Below, one piece after another: positions 5,717 to 10,245 of a stretch of DNA of 10,245 nucleotides (the stretch's first letter is position 1; every line of letters starts with the position of its first letter). This DNA is from JALYGY01 sp963800975 (GTDB lineage: Bacteria > Actinomycetota > Rubrobacteria > Rubrobacterales > Rubrobacteraceae). Under the pieces are notes generated by a model. It made no database searches. It had not been told where the DNA came from and was given only the letters and a program-made list of their open reading frames with translations. The translations under genes were made by a program, and so were the position numbers. The stretch lies in contig CAWDDB010000010.1 of the NCBI GenBank assembly GCA_963800975.1, positions 1 to 10,245 of the forward strand, given 5' to 3'.

Positions 5717-6656
5717 ATGAAGGTGCTGCTGGCCGGCGCGTCCGGTGCCATAGGCGTCCCCCTGACCCGGCAGCTCATCGCCGCCGGCCACAAGGTCGTC
5801 GGGCTGAGCAGGACGACGGCCAACCACGATATGCTGCGCGCGCTCGGCGCCGAAACGGTGGTCGCCGACGCCATGGACCGCGAGGCCCTGCTCCGCGCGG
5901 TCGATGGACTTCGGGCCGACGTGGTCATCCACCAGCTCACGGCGCTCAAGAACGCGTCGCCGCGCCTGCGCGCCGACGACCCGACCGGCGTGCTGCGCGT
6001 TCGCGGCACCTCCACCTGCTCGAGGCGGCCAGCCTCGTGGGAGCCCGCCGCCTTCTCCTGCAGTCCCTGGTCTTCGGCTACGGATACGGAGACCACGGGA
6101 CGCGAGAATCACCGAGCAGGATCCCTTCGGCCACCCACAGGGCGGCTACGCCGACCCTGTGATCGCCGCCCTGGAGTCGGCAGAACGCCAGGCCTTCGCG
6201 GCGAGGGATATCGAGGGCGTGGCCCTTCGCTACGGGATCTTCTACGGTCCCAACACGTTCAGCGACCTGTTCGTGGACATGATGCGCAGGCGACTGCTTC
6301 CTATACCGCGCGGCGGCGGGGAGAACGAGCTGGGTACACGTCGAAGATGCCGCGGCGGCTACCCTCGCCGCATTGGAGCGAGGAGGTCTGGACGGGCCTA
6401 CAACATGGTCGATGACGAGCCGGTGAACTGGAGAGACTTCACGTGGGCGCTGGCCGAAGCCTTCGGCACGCCGAAACCGTTGGAGATACCGCGCCTGGCG
6501 CTCCGGCTCCTCGCCCCTTACCTCGCCGTCATGATGACGAGCACGCTCCGTGTCTCCAACGCCAGCGCCAGTAGGGAGCTGGGATGGGCGCCGTCCATGC
6601 CCACCTACGGCGACGGCATCCAGCGTATGACGGCCGCCCCACGCGAGGCGGCCTGA
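5717..6656 (+). pseudogene. NAD-dependent epimerase/dehydratase-like SDR, multiple frameshifts
   Basis: This is an extended short-chain dehydrogenase/reductase that would use a nucleotide cofactor. It starts at ATG 5717, with GGAGG 5 nt upstream. The N terminus is a clear Rossmann fold, MKVLLAGASGAIGVPLTRQL, with GxxGxxG at residues 7-13. The protein jumps between frames at about 6009 (-1), 6103 (-1), 6331 (+1 or -2) and 6395 (-1, in GGG). Across the shifts the expected order survives: LHLLEAASLVGARRLLLQS, VFGYGYGDHG, ITEQDPFGHPQGGYADP, GVALRYGIFYGP, WVHVEDAAAATLAALERGG, YNMVDDEPVNWRDF and SASRELGWAPSMPTYGDGI. It ends at 6656, about 313 residues when repaired. The usual catalytic YxxxK is not obvious: the tyrosine of GGYADP has no lysine four residues on, so it may be an atypical SDR. 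Confidence 0.8.
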
Positions 6657-6758
6657 GGTTCACGGGATCTGCCGCATGGCTGCGGGTCGTTTCCACGCGC
6701 TTTCGGATCGGGAAGAAGGCTGATCCGCACGGATACCGACGGGAAGGATGCGGCGGGC

Positions 6759-7942
6759 ATGAGAGCGATGATCGTGGGCGCCGGCATAGGCGGCCTTACG
6801 GCGGCCATCGCGTTGCGCAGGGCTGGAATAGATGCGACCGTATTCGAGCGTGCGGGGGAGATCGAGGAGGTCGGTGCAGGGATACTGCTGGCCGCGAACG
6901 CCGTCGGGCGCTGGGCGAATCGGCCTCTTCCACGAAGTAAGCCAACTCGGTACGCCCGCGTCTGCTGGCCTGATCCTCTCCTGGCATGGGGAGACGCTCG
7001 CCGAGGTGCCAGTCGGGAGCTGGAGAGGATGGTCTGGCGTCCCGAGCGTTGCTGTTCACCGGGCCGACCTGCAGAGCTTCTTGCTGAAAGAGGCGGGCAA
7101 GAAGAATGTGGTTCTTGGTGCGGAGTGCTCGGCTTCGAGCAGGATGACGCAGGCGTCGATGTCATCTTCGCCGACGGCGCGGGGGAACGAGGGGAACTCC
7201 TGATCGGGGCCGACGGCCTCTACTCCACAGTCCGGGCTCGGGTCTGTTCGGACGGGAGAAGCCACGCTATGCTGGATAACGGCCTGGCGGGCGGTCGTCG
7301 AACCCGGTCGCGAACTACTGCCCTGGGGCACGGGTTTCGAGACGTGGGGGAGGGGCGCCAGGTTCGGCTGCGCCCACATCGGAGACGGCGGCAGGGTGTA
7401 CTGGTTCGCCACCAGAAATGCACCGGAGGGTGAAAAGGACGGCCCCGTAGGTAGTCCGTCAGGGCCAAAGGACGCTCCTGACGACGCTATTCCATGGCTG
7501 GCACCATCCGGTCCCCGACCTGATCGCCGAAACCGAAGAGTGGGCGATCCGGCGCGACGACCTCTACGACCGCGAACCCCTAGCCGGAAGCTGGGGGAGG
7601 GACGCATCACGCTACTCGGCGACGCAGCCCATCCCGCGACCCCCAACCTGGGCCAGGGAGCCTGCCAGGCCATCGAGGATGCCGTCGGGACTGGCCCGGT
7701 GCCTCGGGCGGGTCGTGCAGACGAACGCGAAGGATAGGGTGCCTTCCGCGCTGAGGAGGTACGAGGGCCTGCGTGGGGAGCGAACGGCCTGGATCGTGCG
7801 CCGCTCCCGTGCGCTGGGCCGCGTCGGCCAGATCGAGAACCCGCTGCTGTGCCGGATGCGCGACGCAGTGTTGAAGGCGACGCCGACCCGACTCCAGCTC
7901 CGCCAACTCGAACGGGTGATGCGCCCGGAGAGATCAGGATGA
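6759..7942 (+). pseudogene. Class A FAD-dependent monooxygenase, about eight frameshifts
   Basis: This flavin monooxygenase belongs to the p-hydroxybenzoate hydroxylase / FAD-dependent urate hydroxylase-like group, which uses NAD(P)H and oxygen to hydroxylate or epoxidise a substrate. Start ATG 6759 has GGAAGGA upstream. Motifs are the FAD-binding GAGIGGLTAAIALRRAG, the DG motif GADGLYSTVRARV and the GD motif LLGDAAHPATPNLGQGAC. Between them lie VHRADLQSFLL, ITAWRAVVEPGRE, CAHIGDGGRVYWFATRNAPE and DDLYDREPLAGSWG. Frame changes are inferred near 6907, 6922, 7132, 7244, 7276, 7474, 7591 and 7688; six are single-base losses, four of them in runs of two to five G. The repaired protein is about 395 residues, normal for the family. 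Its stop overlaps the hydrolase ATG (ATGA). As given, it cannot make full-length protein. Confidence 0.85.
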
Positions 7943-9240
7943 AAAAGCGCGCTTCGACCGGCCGCATCGTCCTGGTCGTGCTGGCGGTGCTGCTTGGGAT
8001 CCCGGCGGGACTGGGCGCCGTCCTCGGTGCGGCGGCGCTCACCAGCCGGCCGCCCCTGTTTCTGCTCGCGGGTCTCGCCGGCTTTTGTGCTGTCTACCTA
8101 CTCGGCCTGTTGTTCGCGACGCATAAGGTAGGGCGGGATCGACGCCGGCGCGTGCGCGAGGTCTCGTTCTTCGTGGGCACTGCCCTGGTCGTCGGGCTGT
8201 TCGTACTTACGGCCGTGCCTCCCATGGGCGACCCGCGTCTGCCTCCCGCCCCGGTAGAGGGGCAACGATTCTGGGAGCTTCCCACAGACTCCAGGATCGC
8301 CTACGTACACGTACCCGCCGAGGGCGACGCTCGCGGGACGCCCGTGATCTTCTTGCATGGCGGCCCCGGCACCCCGGATATGAAGGGTGACTCGGAATAC
8401 TTCGGCAAGCTTGCCAGGAACGGCTTCGACGTGTACGTCTACGACGAGGTGGGCACGGGGCGTTCCTCCAGGCTCGAAGACCCCAGGCTCGAAGACCCCA
8501 GGGGCTACACCCTCACACGCGACGCTGCTGACCTCGAGGCGGTTCGCGAGAAGATAGGGGCCGAACGGGTGGTCCTGATCGGCCACTCCTACGGTGGTAC
8601 GCTCGCGGCCGCCTACGCTTCATCACACCCGGAGCATGTGGAAAGGATGGTCCTCTCCTCCCCGGGCGACCCCTCGCCTTCTGCGGGCGGCGCGAGCATG
8701 GTCTACCGCCTGACGACCAGGGAGAAGCTGGGAGTCTACGCCCTCCTCTTGCCCCCGCGTCCGATGTTCGCCTACGCCCTCTTGCAGGTCAACCCCGAGG
8801 CCGCCCACGCTTTCGCCTCCGACGCCGAGTTGGACGCCCGCCAGGACCGCATCTACAATCGCACCAGGCCAGCCCTGCACTGCCGAAACCAGCCGCCCGG
8901 ACCCAGGCTCCACGGCCTCGGCTTCTTCGCCAACCAGTATCCCCAATCTGCTGCGAGAAAGCCCCGCAACGATTTCCTGCCCGATCTAGAAGGACTCAAC
9001 ATCCCGACGCTGGTGATCAAGGGCCGCTGCGACTACCTTTCCTGGTCTTCGGCCCAGGAGTACCTGAACGCGCTTCCCGACGCAAAGCTCCTCTACCTGA
9101 ACGATTCCGGGCACAACGCCTACCAGGACGAGCCGGAACTCTACATGGCCGACGTGCGCGCGTTCCTGCTCCGCCGGCCTTTGACCGAGCACCCCTACGG
9201 GGGCAGCAATCCGCCCGAGGGCTACCAGGGTCCGCTTTGA
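7939..9240 (+). CDS. Membrane-anchored alpha/beta hydrolase (proline iminopeptidase-like)
   Basis: This intact 433-residue protein starts at ATG 7939, which overlaps the monooxygenase stop. The first ~95 residues contain three hydrophobic helices, at about 10-34, 40-60 and 75-94, separated by a basic loop (KVGRDRRRRVRE). The catalytic domain after residue ~110 is an alpha/beta hydrolase. It has the oxyanion motif HGGPG (140-144), the nucleophile elbow GHSYGG with Ser217, the acid Asp365 in KGRCDYLSW, and His392 in DSGHNAY. HGGPG plus GHSYGG points to the S33 peptidase / proline iminopeptidase branch, which also includes esterases and lactonases. Three helices after a positive N terminus suggest the enzyme domain may face outside. 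A 15-bp tandem duplication inserts a second LEDPR at residues 179-188. It is the last gene of the operon. Confidence 0.88.
   Translation: MKKRASTGRIVLVVLAVLLGIPAGLGAVLGAAALTSRPPLFLLAGLAGFCAVYLLGLLFATHKVGRDRRRRVREVSFFVGTALVVGLFVLTAVPPMGDPRLPPAPVEGQRFWELPTDSRIAYVHVPAEGDARGTPVIFLHGGPGTPDMKGDSEYFGKLARNGFDVYVYDEVGTGRSSRLEDPRLEDPRGYTLTRDAADLEAVREKIGAERVVLIGHSYGGTLAAAYASSHPEHVERMVLSSPGDPSPSAGGASMVYRLTTREKLGVYALLLPPRPMFAYALLQVNPEAAHAFASDAELDARQDRIYNRTRPALHCRNQPPGPRLHGLGFFANQYPQSAARKPRNDFLPDLEGLNIPTLVIKGRCDYLSWSSAQEYLNALPDAKLLYLNDSGHNAYQDEPELYMADVRAFLLRRPLTEHPYGGSNPPEGYQGPL
8468..8502 (+). repeat. 15-bp tandem duplication inside the hydrolase gene
   Basis: The unit CTCGAAGACCCCAGG occurs twice in direct succession (8473-8487 and 8488-8502), and the 15-bp periodicity extends back to 8468. 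The length is a multiple of three, so the frame is kept and the protein gains a second Leu-Glu-Asp-Pro-Arg between the HGGPG motif and the nucleophile elbow. Exact identity at third codon positions suggests a recent slippage event. Confidence 0.9.
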
Positions 9241-9272
9241 ATGGAGTTAAACCAGTTTCGACGTGGAGAGGC

Positions 9273-10043
9273 TCACACTGTTCTTAGTTGCAGCGACCCG
9301 AGCCGTACGCCGGCGCGGATTCTCAGAACAGGGCCGTCCCCGCTCAGGGCGGGTTCGGTGAGGAAGGCGCCCTCCTTTTTGGTGAAACCGTCCCCCACAT
9401 CCACGCTTCCCAGGGTGGTCTCCGCAGCCACCCTCGCCGCGGTGGAGACCGGCACGGCCACCGTCACCGCCGAGACCCCCGTCTCTATGCTCACCTCTGC
9501 GTCATGCGAAAGGGTGCCGCCGAAGTCGAGGTCGTAGCCGGCCGCCCCGCCGGAGAGGCGCATCTCGGAGAAGTTGGCGTTGGCCAGGTTCTCCAGCTCT
9601 ATTGAGGCGGCGCCGGTGGAGACATCGAGCAGTTCTATCCTTCTGGGATTGGGTTGCGAGAAATCCAGCTCGAACTTGCCGGCACCCTGCCTGATCACAA
9701 GGCGGCTCAGGGGGACGCCCCCGAGGTCCAGGTCGAAGTCGCTGGCGCCGGTCTCGATCGTCAGGGCAAACGACCTCTCCTTGCCGAACTCGACCTCGTA
9801 GCGGGGCGCGCCCCCGAAGACGGCCGGGATCTGTTCGAAGGAGGGCTGCGCCTCGGTGATCGTGGCGCCCGCCTCTTCCTCGTCGATCCTGAGGGGTCTC
9901 CTATCAGTAGGGTCGTGGTAGGTTCCGGCGACCCATTCTTCACCCTCACCTGGCCTTGCCTTAAATCGGCAGGCTCCGAGGGCTATCCGCAGGTGCAGGT
10001 CGTCCGCGGCGGGGTAGGCAACGTGTATCGGTGTCACTCCCAT
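9273..10043 (-). CDS. Toast-rack / DUF4097-like beta-repeat protein
   Basis: This 256-residue protein is made mainly of short beta repeats. A glycine-alanine/valine turn followed by alternating hydrophobic residues recurs as TGASDFDLDL (99-108), QGAGKFELDF (119-128), TGAASIELEN (143-152), GGAAGYDLDF (166-175), TGVSAVTVAV (188-197) and a final AGVRLGSLQL. This pattern is that of the right-handed solenoids annotated as putative adhesin (DUF4097), toast_rack or LiaF-C-like domains. The N-terminal ~75 residues form a less repetitive cap that includes LRIALGACRFKARPGEGEEW. No signal peptide or membrane helix is present, and an in-frame TGA at 10067-10065 rules out a longer N terminus. AAGGAGG (10056-10050) lies 6 nt before the ATG. 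It converges on the operon with a 32-bp gap. Related domains appear in cell-envelope stress regulators; its precise role is unknown. Confidence 0.82.
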   Translation of the reverse strand: MGVTPIHVAYPAADDLHLRIALGACRFKARPGEGEEWVAGTYHDPTDRRPLRIDEEEAGATITEAQPSFEQIPAVFGGAPRYEVEFGKERSFALTIETGASDFDLDLGGVPLSRLVIRQGAGKFELDFSQPNPRRIELLDVSTGAASIELENLANANFSEMRLSGGAAGYDLDFGGTLSHDAEVSIETGVSAVTVAVPVSTAARVAAETTLGSVDVGDGFTKKEGAFLTEPALSGDGPVLRIRAGVRLGSLQLRTV

Positions 10044-10245
10044 GCGAGTCCTCCTTCCTGTGCTTCACGAACGCGGTGGGAACTTCGAAGCCGCGTCCGA
10101 CATCTACCATCAGGTTAACATCGGAACCTGCGCGAACGGCAACGGAAGCATGACCAGGGGCTGCGGATCGTCTCGAAGTGAAGCCGGACTCTCCGAATAA
10201 TGAGAGGTGGTCGATTGGCCGACGGACCTCTCCTCCAGCCTGTCT
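10044..10245. other. Non-coding region upstream of the toast-rack-like gene
   Basis: No credible coding frame is visible in these ~200 bases. They should hold the promoter of the minus-strand gene at 10043. Its Shine-Dalgarno sequence (AAGGAGG at 10056-10050) is clear, but I find no convincing -35/-10 pair. The only other structure is the inverted repeat at 10202-10232. Confidence 0.5.
10202..10232. repeat. Imperfect inverted repeat (possible hairpin or operator)
   Basis: GAGAGGT (10202-10208) pairs perfectly with ACCTCTC (10226-10232), and inside it GTCG (10210-10213) pairs with CGAC (10220-10223). The two stems are separated by a one-by-two internal loop and closed by a six-base loop ATTGGC. 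No T-rich tract follows on either strand, so an ordinary intrinsic terminator is unlikely. It could be an operator or an RNA element belonging to a gene beyond the window. Confidence 0.4.

Noticed and set aside
4988..6112. 374- and 331-residue minus-strand open frames (4988-6112 and 5101-6096)
   Set aside because: They lie antisense to the oxidase and epimerase genes, which show recognisable family motifs. The minus-strand products are low-complexity and Arg/Ser-rich, as expected from high-GC shadow frames.
6672..6685. CCGCA-TGGC-TGCGG hairpin between the epimerase and monooxygenase genes
   Set aside because: Short stem without a following T run. Nothing suggests it interrupts the operon.
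1..10245. CRISPR arrays, tRNA or rRNA genes, insertion sequences
   Set aside because: I found no regularly spaced repeats, no cloverleaf-like or rRNA-like sequence, no transposase frames and no terminal inverted repeats with target duplications.

Overview
The window is GC-rich with frequent Arg AGG codons. It carries tetronasin-type ABC export genes, a toast-rack/DUF4097-like protein and a NarL-family sensor kinase end. This mix suggests a Gram-positive high-GC bacterium, most likely an actinomycete and possibly Rubrobacter-like. That assignment is inference, because no rRNA or other marker is present.

Layout: (1) 1-329 is the 3' end of a histidine kinase (+). (2) 339-965 is a TetR-family repressor gene (-), convergent with the kinase. 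(3) 966-1060 is a compact divergent control region. It has two copies of the palindrome ATACG-N4-CGTAT, a good TTGACA-N17-TACCAT promoter reading right, and a probable leaderless promoter for the repressor reading left. (4) 1061-9240 is a long run of co-directional, closely spaced or overlapping genes. In order: a conserved protein of unknown function (possibly SRPBCC-like), an ABC ATPase, its ABC-2 permease (4-nt overlap), a 4-TM protein, two very small ORFs joined by ATGA overlaps, a pyridoxamine-phosphate-oxidase-fold protein, an NAD-dependent epimerase-like SDR, a class A FAD monooxygenase, and a membrane-anchored alpha/beta hydrolase (ATGA overlap). (5) 9273-10043 is a beta-repeat toast-rack/DUF4097-like gene (-), convergent with the operon. 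(6) 10044-10245 is its upstream non-coding region, with an inverted repeat near the window end.

The likely theme of the operon is a TetR-controlled response to a small hydrophobic compound: an exporter (ATPase plus permease) together with redox and hydrolytic enzymes that might modify the compound. The repressor probably binds both palindromes, blocking the operon promoter and its own promoter together. The ligand is unknown.

The most striking anomaly is in 4800-7690. Every gene there is broken by indels (about 15 inferred, mostly loss of one base, many in G runs), yet the protein motifs are preserved across all three frames. Genes on both sides are intact. This looks like either a locally poor-quality stretch of sequence or a decaying patch of the operon. 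An artificial 441-aa ORF (5090-6415) fuses two unrelated genes as a result.
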